In this document: one piece after another, positions 11,387 through 23,300 of the stretch | How the letters are laid out: the number at the start of each line of letters is the position of its first letter | How positions within the stretch are numbered: position 1 is the stretch's first letter | DNA from: Ligustrum vulgare | Taxonomy: Eukaryota; Streptophyta; Magnoliopsida; Lamiales; Oleaceae | Assembly (NCBI GenBank): GCA_963555705.1 | Contig: OY743181.1 | Location: forward strand, 31,624,513-31,688,512 | Length of the DNA: 64,000 nucleotides | Direction of reading: 5' to 3' | Program-made: the position numbers and the translations under genes | The notes under the pieces: model-generated | The model's database searches: none | The model's input: the letters and a program-made list of their open reading frames with translations, nothing else | Told to the model about the DNA's origin: nothing

Positions 11387-11619
11387 TTAGCGGTTATCAC
11401 GTACTTCAAAAAATAACAAGTATTATTCAATTATTCACATTCAATTCTATCTATTTTTATCATTTAGTGTGTGTTTAGTATTGTTTAAAAAATGTTTTTT
11501 TTAAATGAATAGGAATTTTTATGAGAATGGATGATTGAGATTCAATTGAAAGTCAAATATTGTGGGTTTAACTTTTAATGGATAGTTGAGATTAAGTATT
11601 GTAAAAATAATAAATAAAT

Positions 11620-11621
<2 letters not shown>

Positions 11622-11660
<39 letters not shown>
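11622..11660. repeat. GA microsatellite
   Basis: About 19 GA units, longer than the nine to ten units of the same locus in copy 1 (9017-9036). The array length has therefore changed since the duplication. Confidence 0.9.
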
Positions 11661-11663
<3 letters not shown>

Positions 11664-11791
11664 TTTAAAGGGAACCAAACAAGCGCTTAAATCGCTATAA
11701 ACACATCTAAAACATGATTATTTGTAACTATTCCCTAGGATCAACTTTTCCGTCAATCACCTCCTCTTGCATGTAAGGGTTACACCTCTTA

Positions 11792-12070
11792 GAACATCTT
11801 TAATAGCATCGTCGGTCTACCTGCATGAATAGTGCCAATTTGAAAGAGAGAGATAATTGGAGGAGAGAAATGAGCAAGATCCAAGAACAGAGATAAAAAT
11901 GTGAAAGAGAGTGACACAATAAATGAAAAAGAAGAAGACCTCTCTGTTTTGGCCAAGGTCTGTGGCAGACCTTGCACTCGACCCTGTCATGCTTTTTTTG
12001 ATATTTTAATAGTTTTTTGGTTGCCACATGGACAATAAAAATGTACAGACATTCTTCATTAAAGATGTCC
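11792..12070. mobile_element. MITE with GAACATCTTTAAT ends, in duplication copy 2
   Basis: 279 bases with terminal inverted repeats (GAACATCTTTAATAG on the left, GGACATCTTTAATGA as the complement of the right). It is flanked by TTA (11789-11791) and ATA (12071-12073). The empty site is present in copy 1 as CTCTTACCAG at 9164-9173. This fits a TTA-type (Tourist-like) or TA-type target. A related fragment begins at 15270. Non-coding. Confidence 0.7.
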
Positions 12071-12084
12071 ATACTAGACTCTTA

Positions 12085-12902
12085 GGCCCTATTCTCTTTA
12101 CTATTTTGATGTCGTTTTCTGTTTTTATTTTCGAAAATACTAAAAATGCGTTCTTTTTACCATTTTCGAAAATGCATTTTGGAAAACAAAAAAAAAAAAT
12201 TTGTATACAAAACGCAAAACGTCCAAAACCTCGTTTTGGGTATTTTGAGTGTATTTCAAAAAAAATTGTTAAAAATGCGGAAAACGCGTTTTGAGTTTTT
12301 TTTTTAAGAATTATCCTAATTTGGAACTAAGCTTAATATAAAGTTTTTTTTTATCCTAACTTGGAACTAATCCTAAATAAATAAATAAATATATATTTTT
12401 GGAGAATTATCCCAACTTAGAACTAAGCTTAAATAAAGTTTTATTATAACATTACGAAAAAAATTAAATGAAAATTCTTATTGTTATATTTCAAAAAATG
12501 CATTAATAAATGGACTCTGGTGGTTTTGAAAGAACTTGCATTTTCTGGATTTTAATAGATCTAGAGCTTCCTCAAATCCCGAACCTGATCAAGCTGTATT
12601 AATATAAACTCTTAAAGCTCACATTAGTGTGTTGCATGTAACCATGTTTTCAGTGTATTGTGAAATGAAATTTAAGTTTGAATCATTAGTATTCTGCAAG
12701 AAAATTAATTAAAAATAGTTTAAGAAGTATTCTGCAAAATTTCAAACAGAACGTGTTTTTCAGCTTTTCATTTTCAAAAACAGTTTTCAGAAATGACAAT
12801 CCAAACACGTTTTCAGCAAATTTAAAAACAAAAATAAAAACAGGAAACACAAAACATTTTTGAAAATGAAAATACAAAATAAAATACAAATAGAACGCCA
12901 CT
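12085..12902. mobile_element. Non-autonomous PIF/Harbinger element, 818 bp
   Basis: Ends GGCCCTATTCTCTTTACTATTTTGA and ...AAATACAAATAGAACGCCACT, flanked by TTA at 12082-12084 and 12903-12905. The matching empty TTA is in copy 1 at 9178-9180. The terminal sequences match the 9.6 kb Harbinger element (47656-57254) over its outer 100 bases or so, including the 'cattttcgaaaat' and 'aaaacaggaaacac' blocks. No transposase remains, so this is an internally deleted derivative. Confidence 0.85.
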
Positions 12903-13576
12903 TTATTCTTTCAAGTTCAAACTTGCTCTTCAGCAATTGGGAGTAGTTGCATAAACTTGTGTTTTTTGCTTGAAAATGACCACCATTAAGGGAGGGTGGA
13001 AGGGAGAGTTGTGGAGCTGATAAAGTAGTTGTAAAATGTAATCTGCCGTTTTATAAAGATAGGTTTATTTCTATTTCTTGATTAAGAAAACATAATTAAT
13101 ATATGTTGAAAGCATAAATTTATTTCCATTTTACCTAATATATCTCTAAATTGAAAAATGATAGTTCATTTTTTTTTGATAACAATGTATATTAAATAGG
13201 AGTATATTAGAAAATTAAACCATTAATTATACTCTTAACAAGGAAAATGTGGCTTATAATTTGGGACAAATAAAAAAAAGAAAACAAATTTGTCATTTGG
13301 AACGGAAGGAGTACTAATTTTCATGGTCAGCTTGCTAAAAGTGATATGAATGAGACTAACTATACCACCAAGAAGATATACAAATTAGAGTTGAAGTTCC
13401 ATTAAATCCTAGCCACACGTAAAAAAATAAATAAAAAAATGAATTAATCAAAATCGAATACGTTTTCGAGATAAAAAATATAGTTAAAATGTGATTTGAA
13501 TTAAAATAGGAATGTCAAAAAACTCGACGGACCCGAGACACGTGAGAACACAATCCTACCCTCCCTGAACCCACAT

Positions 13577-14028
13577 CACAGATCTGACAAATCTTTTCTC
13601 TCTATTAAAAAAAGGAAAAAATAAAAAAAGTAAAAAGTAATTAAAAAAATAAACGGGGCAATAAGGGGGGGAGTGTCCCCGACGACCCACCTCAAGACTC
13701 GCGGGCCCATGGCATCTTGACCCGATCATGATCTATTGTCATCCCTAGCTCCTAAAGTAATACGTGAATGTTTTGTTTGTAAACTTGTTTACATGTTTAC
13801 CAAATATAGCCCAAGCTTCCGTTTGGTAAACTTGTTTATACAAATAACACATTTTTCAAACTATTTTTAACCATAACTTTTCAACAATATATTTTATTTT
13901 GAAGAACCAAATTTTTTTTTTCCTCGTTCCACAAAAAAATAAAAATAAAAAAATAAAAATAAATATAAAACTGAGAAACAGAAAGTGCACATACACAACA
14001 ATTAAAGAAAATAGCACAAACTGATTAA
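13577..14028. other. Upstream region of the J-domain gene
   Basis: AT-rich sequence between the duplication end and the start codon. It contains poly-A stretches and a fragment with TTTGTAAACTTGTTTAC and GTTTGGTAAACTTG motifs (about 13775-13845) like the ends of the MITE at 14696-15058. The promoter and 5' UTR must lie here, but no TATA box can be assigned with confidence. Confidence 0.4.
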
Positions 14029-14307
14029 ATGGAAGTACGCTCTGTTCTCTGCAGCTTCGCAATCTCACCCTTTTCTTCAAATACAATTGAGAATGTGAAC
14101 AGTTTTCACTACTACCCATTTATTTCTGCTTCTAAACCAACTTTGAATCTCCCACTTTCTTCGTCAAATTCATTAAGAGTGAATTCTTATTACAATGGGA
14201 GAAATTATGGAAATGATGAATCTCTCACCACTTCTTTGGCCTATGAATTGCTTGGTGTTGCCCCCGATTGCTCATCTCAACAACTTAAGGCTGCCTTTCG
14301 AGCCAAA
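14029..14307 (+). CDS. J-domain gene exon 1
   Basis: 93 codons: transit-peptide-like N terminus and J-domain helices I and early II ([20 protein letters not shown]). The donor is AAA|GTAAGT, phase 0. Confidence 0.9.
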
Positions 14308-17300
14308 GTAAGTAATCCTTCCATTCTTCTTCCATTCACCAATTTGAACAGTTTTAATTCACTTTTTATGTTAACTCATTTTGTTTTCAATTTTTTTTTT
14401 TTTTGGTTACAGGTTAAGCAGTTTCATCCAGATGTGATGAAAGGTGGGGAAAATTCAGATATAATGATTCGCCGCGTGATTCAAGCCTATGAGGTACTAA
14501 TTTTTGCAAATCCTTTTTCAATAAACTATTAATTTGTCTTGGGTAGAAATTGATTATTATTATTATTATTAAACCAGGAATTTATCTATTTGTATTTATT
14601 TCTTTACACTCCTCAATAGCCAGATTCATTCTTTTCGACAATAGGACTACTCTGGACTTTAATGGCTTAATGATGATATTATGTTGAATCTCTTACCTTT
14701 GTTTGGTAAAAATTTGTTTATAAATGATGATGTGTCAACATCTAGTCCTTGTGTGGTTCATTATTTCAAAATAATATGGTTTGTATTAAAAAACTTTGGA
14801 GGATATGTGGTTAAAAAGTGTATTTATATATATATATATATTTTGGTTGAATGTGTAATTGAAAATGAGTTTTGAAAAAAATGAAGTTTGAAATAATGGG
14901 CACCAAACATGGGCATAATTGGTCCATTTTGTTGAAAAGTAAAAAATGGGGTGGAATTTTTGACCAGCCAAAATTGTTGACTTTTAAAAAAATGGTACAA
15001 GAGATGTTGTATGCGTCCGTTCATAAACAAAATTTTTAAACAAATGTTTACCAAACAGTGGCTCTAGAAAGACTTGAATGCTTTAAGGAAGGAATTTTAA
15101 AGGGAAGGATATATGTTGTTTTTATTTATGAATTGTACAATTATAATAGAAGAACTTATCTAAGCTTAATACTCTGAACCGTAAAACGGATTCAGCAGAA
15201 TGCTGAGAAGAGAAAGGGAAATCCTGGTTTGATATTTATCCAGAATGTAGTTTAAAAATTGACTGTTTAGAACATCTCCAATACATACTTTGAAGGTTGG
15301 CTGCGTTGGCAAGAGAGAGAAAATAAGTGAGGAGAGATTGAAAGGAAGTGAGTGAATAAAAACTGAGGTGAGAGATGAATTTTTTTTAAAAATACCTCAC
15401 ATTTTTTAGAAAGGCTGTCCGGAAATAGACAGCTCCGTCAACATTTTGTTACACAAACATTTATACATATATAAAAGTAGAAGTGAGGAGGGAAAAGCAT
15501 TAAATGTCATTTTTCCTCCAAAATGCACTTACAATTTTTGGAAAAAAAAAAAAAACTAAAATAAAAATAGAATAAAATAAAAATCCGTGTAAATAATATT
15601 TATTATCCTTTTAATAATAAATCATTTTTTTCTAAAACATATATTATTATTAACTATTTAATAAATTAAAACCTTTGTTCAAATTCTTTGTTTTTGTTTA
15701 TAAAAAAAATATTGTTATTTTCGAGACAAAATGCGTGGTTGAAAAATGGTTTCAAAAAATGTTTATAGTTAAAAAGTGGATGAAAAATGTGTTGTCTAAA
15801 TAAATTTAAAGACAAAGTTATCGAATGGATGCTAATATTTTTAATTGCTCTTGATTTTAATAATAATTGTGTAAACATGGTATAAGGTTTTCGAAATAAT
15901 TTCTTGATTTCCCACATTATCGGATTGTTATATCATGATAATTGAATATTTCTCGTAATTATTAATTTAATTTCTTTATTTTGTAAATAAAAGTATAATT
16001 TTATTCGTTAAATATTTATAAATATTTGTTGGGTTGAGAATAAACACACATTTATAATTTTTTTGGTAATTTTTTTGAATGAAAGTTGAAAAAAAATGTT
16101 AAATACAAGAGGCAAATGCAGAAATCATGTAAATTTGCATTTTCAATGAAGTTGACAACAACTCATAAAAATTATTCAAACCTATGAAATATATAAATTG
16201 ACATTTTATTAATATAAATTAGCATTTATTGTCCAAATAAGCTTTTAATAATTTAGATTAGTTATATTTTCCATGTTTGATAACTTTAAAACTTTTGACT
16301 AAAATTTAACTCAAAGTCAACAATTAATTTTAATCACACATTTCGTAGGTCACATTCCATAATCTTTTATCAAAATTTACTAAAAACCTGATTTTATTCC
16401 CCATCAAACATGGACATTGTTTTTTAAATTTTAATAATTATTGTAATAAAATATTGTTATTATATACATTTTATATTTGTTTTGATTATGTAAAAGTATT
16501 AACATTTTACGAATATTTATCGAAATAGTTATTGCGAAAAACAATTTCCGTGCATCGCACGGGGTAAATACTAATTCCACATAAAATATGTGTCTTTAAC
16601 ATAACAAATTAAACATTCATTATCATGACAAGAAAATCAAATTTAATGCATAACAACGTGAAAATCCAAATATAGTTTACTCATTTTATTGTCTTTAAAG
16701 AAAAAAAAAAAAAAAAAAAAGAACTCTGGCACTTGACACCATCACATATCTCCATTGTTCAATCCGCCATCCACGATCCCAAGCCACCAATTCAACCTAT
16801 AAAAGGGAGTTAACCCATGAGTCGAAACTCAATAGATGTCATAGGTGCATTCCATTATCAAATTTAGAAAAGCTCAACTGTAGTCTCATACCATTGCACG
16901 TAGATGGATTCCCGACAAAATCTAAATTTTCTATAGCATTATCATAACATGTAGAACCGGAGAATGATCATTCATCTATGGTAGTGTCGAAGCACCATAC
17001 CCGAAGGTACCATTCTTTCATAACATTTGAGAATTTCATAACTTGAAAACGGAACAACCGCTTGCACCTCTACCTATCTCAATTCAAAAGCGTTGGATAT
17101 ACAAGCTTGGACGGTGAATGGTGTTTTCCGACGGTGAACCGATTATACAAATCTGATCACCTTACTTGTTTTGAACTTTAAGCTTCCTCAAAATGATATT
17201 TTTTGTGTGTTTGTGATATATGAAGCCAAGGAACTTGTACAATGCCTCAATGGATCCCTTTTATAGTATGATGTATATGCATGGATGAAAAGAAGTTGAA

Positions 17301-20300
17301 CAACCATTTCTATGTATTGGAGGAGATGAAACGGGTCTCTTTATGTGATAATTAAAATGTTTTAATGATTTGCTTAAATGGAGATTTATGGGGAGAGATT
17401 AAAATGAGGATTAAAGATAGTTTTAAATATATTATCTACAATAATGATTTCAAAATACGTTTTGATATTACTTTTCATTAGAAACCAACTTATACATACA
17501 TATAGCCGTGTGTATTGCTAAAGGAAGAAGGTGATGGGAATTAATTCAAGAATTTCAACTTTTGTCCTCAAAGTTTGGTTATTAGTAAAGCTATATAATA
17601 AAATTTTATGACATAAGTATATCCTTATAAATCCTTTTCAATTCTTTATCATCAAATGAGGCCCTTTTGAAACAATAATGTGAAATTTAATCGTACATTC
17701 TTTATCTTAATAATAAAAGAAAGAAAACTTTCCTTCAAAAAAAAAAAAAACATGTATGGTAGCTCAAACCCGGCTTGCTTGTGTGAACCACCATAGTTCT
17801 TACCGTAATGCTAAGCAACCCATTTTTCATTAAAAAGTGTAATTAAAATTAATTTAAGGCATATGATAATTTTGTTTTGACTAGCATTGGACTTTCTTTA
17901 TCTTATGTGGATCAAACATAATGTTTGTCTAGGGGTTAGGCTCACGATGTTAAATCTTCTTTTCACTAAAAAGGATAAAAGTTTTCGGATTTCTACATTC
18001 CTTACACCTTTCAAAAAGTTTCTTCTTCGAAATTTACCTTGTATTTGGGTAAAGAGTGTTGGATACTTGGCTTTAATTTCTTCCCCTCTTTCCCAAGTAG
18101 CTTCATCTATCCCATCGTTACTCTATTGTACCTTGATCATTTTAATCTCCTTTTTCCTTAACTTGTGTACCTTTCGATCCAATATACTGTTAGGTAATTC
18201 CTCATATGACAAATCTCTCTTTTCTTCCAGCGACTGATAATTCACCACATGATTTGGATCATGTATATACTTCCTAATCATGGATACATGAAACACATTG
18301 TGAACAACTGAGAGTTTTGGTGTTAAAGCCAAACGATGAGCTACATTTTCGAATTTATCCAATACTTCGAAAGGTCCAATATATCTTGGTCTTAGTTTGC
18401 CCTTCTTTCCAAACCTAAGTACACCCTTCATTGGTGCTACTTTTAGAAATACTTTATCTCCCACTTGAAATTCCAAATCTTTCCTTTTGGTGTCTGCATA
18501 GCTCTTTCGTCGATTTTGTGTTGCCTTTATCTTAGCACGAATCTTATCAACAGCTTTCACCGTTCTCTCAATGATCTCATGTCCTAAAACTCTCTTTTCT
18601 CCAACTTCATCCCAATGAATCAGTGATCTGCACTTTCTGCCGTAGAGAGCTTCATAAGGTGCCATTCCAATAGTTGCTTGAAAGCTGTTATTATATGTAA
18701 ATTCAACCGAAGGTAGGTATGATTCCCAACTATCTCCTAGATCCAGAACATAAGCTCTTAGCATATCTTCCAAAGTTTGAATGGTCATTTGACCATCAGT
18801 TTGAGGTGATATGCAGTACTAAAATTCAATTTTGTTCCCATAGCTCCTTATAAACTTTTCCAAAACTTAGATGTAAATCTCGGATCTCTATTAGATACAA
18901 TGGAGACAGGGACACCATGCAACCTTCCTTATAATATCCCTTAAGTACAATTGTGCTTATTGATCTAGGTTGAATGTCATTTTCATTGGAGGAAAATAAA
19001 CTGACTTAGTTAGACGATCCGCTATTACACATAGCAGTGTGGCCTCTTGTTGACTTCAAAAATCCTACCACAAAGTCCATTGCAATATTCTCCCACTTCC
19101 ATTCTGGTATGTCCAATGGATTTAACAAACTTGTTGATCTTTGATGTTCAACTTTAACTTGTTGACTACCATACATGTTGCCACAAACAAACATATACTC
19201 ACTTCTCCACTAAAATGTATCTCGAAGATCTCGATACATTTTTGTACCACCAAGATGTGCGTTGTAATGGTGTGAAATGGGCTTCTTGCAATATTTCCTC
19301 CCTCAAATCCTCATCATGTGGCACACAAATTCTTCCTTTAAACATTAGTGCTTGATCTGAAGCAATTTCAAAATCGTTTCTACTATCAGTACCAATATTG
19401 TCCCTAATTTTCTACAGAAGTTGATCTTTACCCTGTGCTTCGATGTTTCGGTCTCTGAGAGTAGGGAGAATGACCAAAGTTGTTAAATGAGCAACGATTT
19501 GATCGGCGTAGTAACCACTTCAATTTGCAAATGTTCTAAGTCTTTGGACAATTGCCTTTGGATAGCAGATAATGACGTTAATTGTCCTGTTGACTTTCTA
19601 CTTAGCACGTCTGCAACCACATTTTCCTTACCAGGGTGGTAATGGATAGTGCAATCATAATCTTTTACTAGCCATTGTCTTTGTTTCATGTTCAATTCTT
19701 TCTGAGTGAAGAAATATTTGAGACTCTTGTGATCTGTGTATATGTCGCACTTCCCTCCATACAAGTAATGACACCTTATCTTTAATGTATGAATTACTGC
19801 TGTAAGTTCTAGGTCATGCGTCGGGTAATTTTGTTCGTGTTGCTTCAACTGCCTCGATGCATATGCAATCACTTTTCCATGCTGCATCAGTACACATCCT
19901 AAAATTTATTTGGATGCATTGCTATATATAACAAACCTTTCTAAACTTTCATGTATGGTCAGCACTGGTGTAGTGACCAACTTTTGTTTCAACTCCTGGA
20001 AACTTTGTTCACACTTATCTTTCCAGCAAAACTTTATCCCTTTCCTCGTGAACTGCATCAACTACGTCATCGGACCGCTATCTTTGAGAATCCTTAAATA
20101 AATCTCCGATAAGATCTGATCACACCCAGAAAACTTCGTACTTTACCAGCGTTAGACGGTGTATTCCAATTCGTAATTGCTTCTACTTTCATTGGATCCA
20201 CTTCAATTCCTTGGGCAATAACTGCATGACCGAGATATCCAACTCGTTCAACCCAAAAGTTACACTTTATGATTTGGTGTAAAACTTCTCCTTACGATGT

Positions 20301-23300
20301 ATTCCCAACGCTATCCTGAGATGTTCCTCATGTTGATCTTTATTCTTGGAGTATATTAAAATGTCATCTTTAAAAACTATGACAATCTATCCAAATGTTC
20401 ATGAAACGCACGATTCATCAATTCCATGAACATTGCTGAAGTATTAGTAAACCCTCATGGCATAACCGTAAATTCGTAATGTCCATAACGAGTTTCGAAA
20501 ACTGTCTTGGGAATATCACTCGCCTTAACCTTCAGTTGGTGATATCCCAACCTTCAGTTGGGTACTTATTCTTGATGGTAAGACGGTTTAGCTCTCGATA
20601 ATCGATGCATGTCCTTATGCTTCCATCTTACTTCTTCATGAACAATATTGGCGCGCCCGCGGAGATATACTAGGTCGAATAAAACCAATATCTAAGAATT
20701 CTTGCAACTGGATTTTTAGCTCTTGAAGTTCCTTTAGGGCCATCCTATATGGGGCTTTAGATATCGGGGTTGCTCCAGGAACCAAATCTATTGTGAACTC
20801 CACTTGTCTATCAGGTGGAGTACCAGGCAGCTCTTCTGGAAATATGTCTCGAAAATCACATACCACTGGTACATCATCAATTTCACTGTCTCTTGCCCTT
20901 TCCTTGAGACGTTGACTAGAAATCCTTGATATGACATGTTTCTTTTCTCAACAACTTCTCGGCTTGAAGGGCTGATATCAACTGGAGATGGGTTTTGGTC
21001 TTTATTCTAAAGAAAGAAAATTTTTGTTCTCCCGAGTTTTGGAAAGACACGACCTTTTCTCTACAACATATGATTGCATAAAGACAACCCAACCAATCCA
21101 TACCTAATATCACATCAAAGTCTTTCATCTCTATTAGATAAAGATTTGCTCTAATATTTCCCCCCAATTTCCAACTTCACCGACCTAGCTAATTGATTTG
21201 TGTTTAATGTTCTGCCTGAGGGGATGCTAACTTCTAGAGTAGTCTTTGACTTATCACAAATACAATTTATTTTAGCAATAAAAGACATTGATACAAAAGA
21301 GTGAGTAGCTCCTGACAGAACATAAGCAGGTATAGTAGATATCTATACTTGCAATAACATTCGAGTTCTCTTCTGCATCTGTCTGAGTTAGTGTAAAAAC
21401 TCGTGTTTTTCCTTTCTTATATTCTGATCATTGTTATCATCCTTCTTTTGGGCAAAGGTTAGAGAGTCCTTCGCGATATGACCTGGCTTCCCACATTGAA
21501 AACTTGCATTCTTCCTAAACAAGCACTCACTATGATGTAGCTTACCACACTTAGAACATGGTGCTACTGTAGTTGCGAAGGCCTTATTAGCACTAGATCC
21601 GATAGTAGCTTTCTTATTCTGACATTTTCCTTTTCCTTTGTCTTGATCATTCCACTTCCTCTTTCCAAATGGCTCTTTATTCTACTGGTTGGGCAAAATG
21701 ACTATAATTCTCCGTGTTAGCTTTTTGGTACCAAATAGCGCGAGCTCGTTCTAGCATCTAACGGTATGATGTAAAATGATGAGACATAATGATCATGCTT
21801 ATGTCTGGGTGTAACCCCTGCTCTAACCTCCGAGTTGTCTTGACTTCTGTGTCAACTAGGTGTAGAGAATATCTTCATAGCTAGTTGAACTTTTGCTCAT
21901 AATCCGTTGGGAAAGTACTACCTTGCTTGAGCTGAAGGAATTCGCTCTCCTTGAAATCTCTTAGTAATTGAGGAAAATACTTTTTTATCACTTCTTCCTT
22001 GAATTGTTCCCACGTTAGGTCTAGTTGCTGCACTTCGCTCCTAGTTCGGGACATTGAATCCCACCAATGACTTGCATCACCCGTAAGCATAAACACTGCA
22101 CACTGGACCTTTTGAGCATCAGTGCATGTTATGAGCTGAAAGATACATTCTAATTTGTGATGTCATTTCTCAACTACTAGTCGACCTGACGCTCCATCGA
22201 AGGTAGGAGGCTTATTTTTGCAAAACAACTACACAGCTGATGTGTGAGGCAATGGGTATTAGGAATTGGTGTTGTGGGTGGAGTCTGATTCTGTCTGCCC
22301 AGATCCTGAACCGCTTGCAGGAGATCTCTAATCAAGTTGTTTTGATTTGCTCGGGTCATTTCCTAAGAAATGATATCTTTTGTTAAATATCAATACCATA
22401 ATATTAAAACTGAAAAGGGAAAAGTGAATCCTTCAAATCTTGATCACATAATGATTTTCTTTCCACATTGTTCAGAATAAGGAAAGCAATACAATAACTT
22501 TATTATCAAAATAATTTTCTCAATTTAAACGGGAAATATTTTCCATATCCTCCACTCGTTCTACTCCTGGTCTTCTTCCGGGTCCTCCTCTGGGTCTTCC
22601 TCTTCATTAGCATTTGCCCTAACTGGCTGAGTAACTTCGTATTGATTAATATTTTCCCCAACTGGCTATGCAACTTCATTATCTGAAGTCACTCCCGATT
22701 CTGATCCCGAGTGAGACATAACATAACCAATGAACGTCTCATAATTGGATGTAGGCATTGCAAAATTCTACAACGTCAAGTTCCTTAAGGTCACCTTCCA
22801 AAATTTGAGATAGCATGCTTTCTTGTATTTGTTTTCCAATATGTTTCTCACGAGGGGCAAGAGTTTCTAGTAAGTGGCATATAGCTTGTCATTCGCTAAT
22901 CATATAACCGGCATTACTTGGTTTTAGCCAATGTTGGTGCACGCTTCAAATATGACTTTTTAGATCTTAGGATTCGTCTACCTCAAAGTCTACATAAGCT
23001 AGAATATCTCTCTTGTTGATTAACAACATTTCTTCTCCTGGAACTTTGGTTTCTCCTTGCCATCTGTCACTCATAATTTTACTCTCTAGCCCAATGCATG
23101 TCTTTTAAAATAACATCCATTTCTTTTGTACATAAGACATCCATAAAATACAAGAATGTATCGCAACATGAAAATCATAACTATAGAATCAAAAAAAATT
23201 TCGTAACAAAATTTGAATTTTCTTATTTTATTAGACATACCTAGCCATAGAATGAGATCAACAATGGATATGAGGTGCCATGGAGTACCTTGTTTTTCAT

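Larger units (their letters stand above)
9841..13577 (+). repeat. Tandem duplication, copy 2
   Basis: Direct copy of 7201-9840, at 3.74 kb. Removing the two insertions it gained (11792-12070 and 12085-12902, each with one target copy) brings it to about 2.63 kb, matching copy 1. It keeps the antisense start codon region that copy 1 lost, but lacks about 110-150 bases found just right of the LTR in copy 1. The two copies have diverged by scattered substitutions. Confidence 0.9.

Noticed and set aside
11800..12072. Reverse ORFs of 62 and 90 residues
   Set aside because: They lie within the MITE at 11792-12070, with low-complexity hydrophobic content and no conserved motif.
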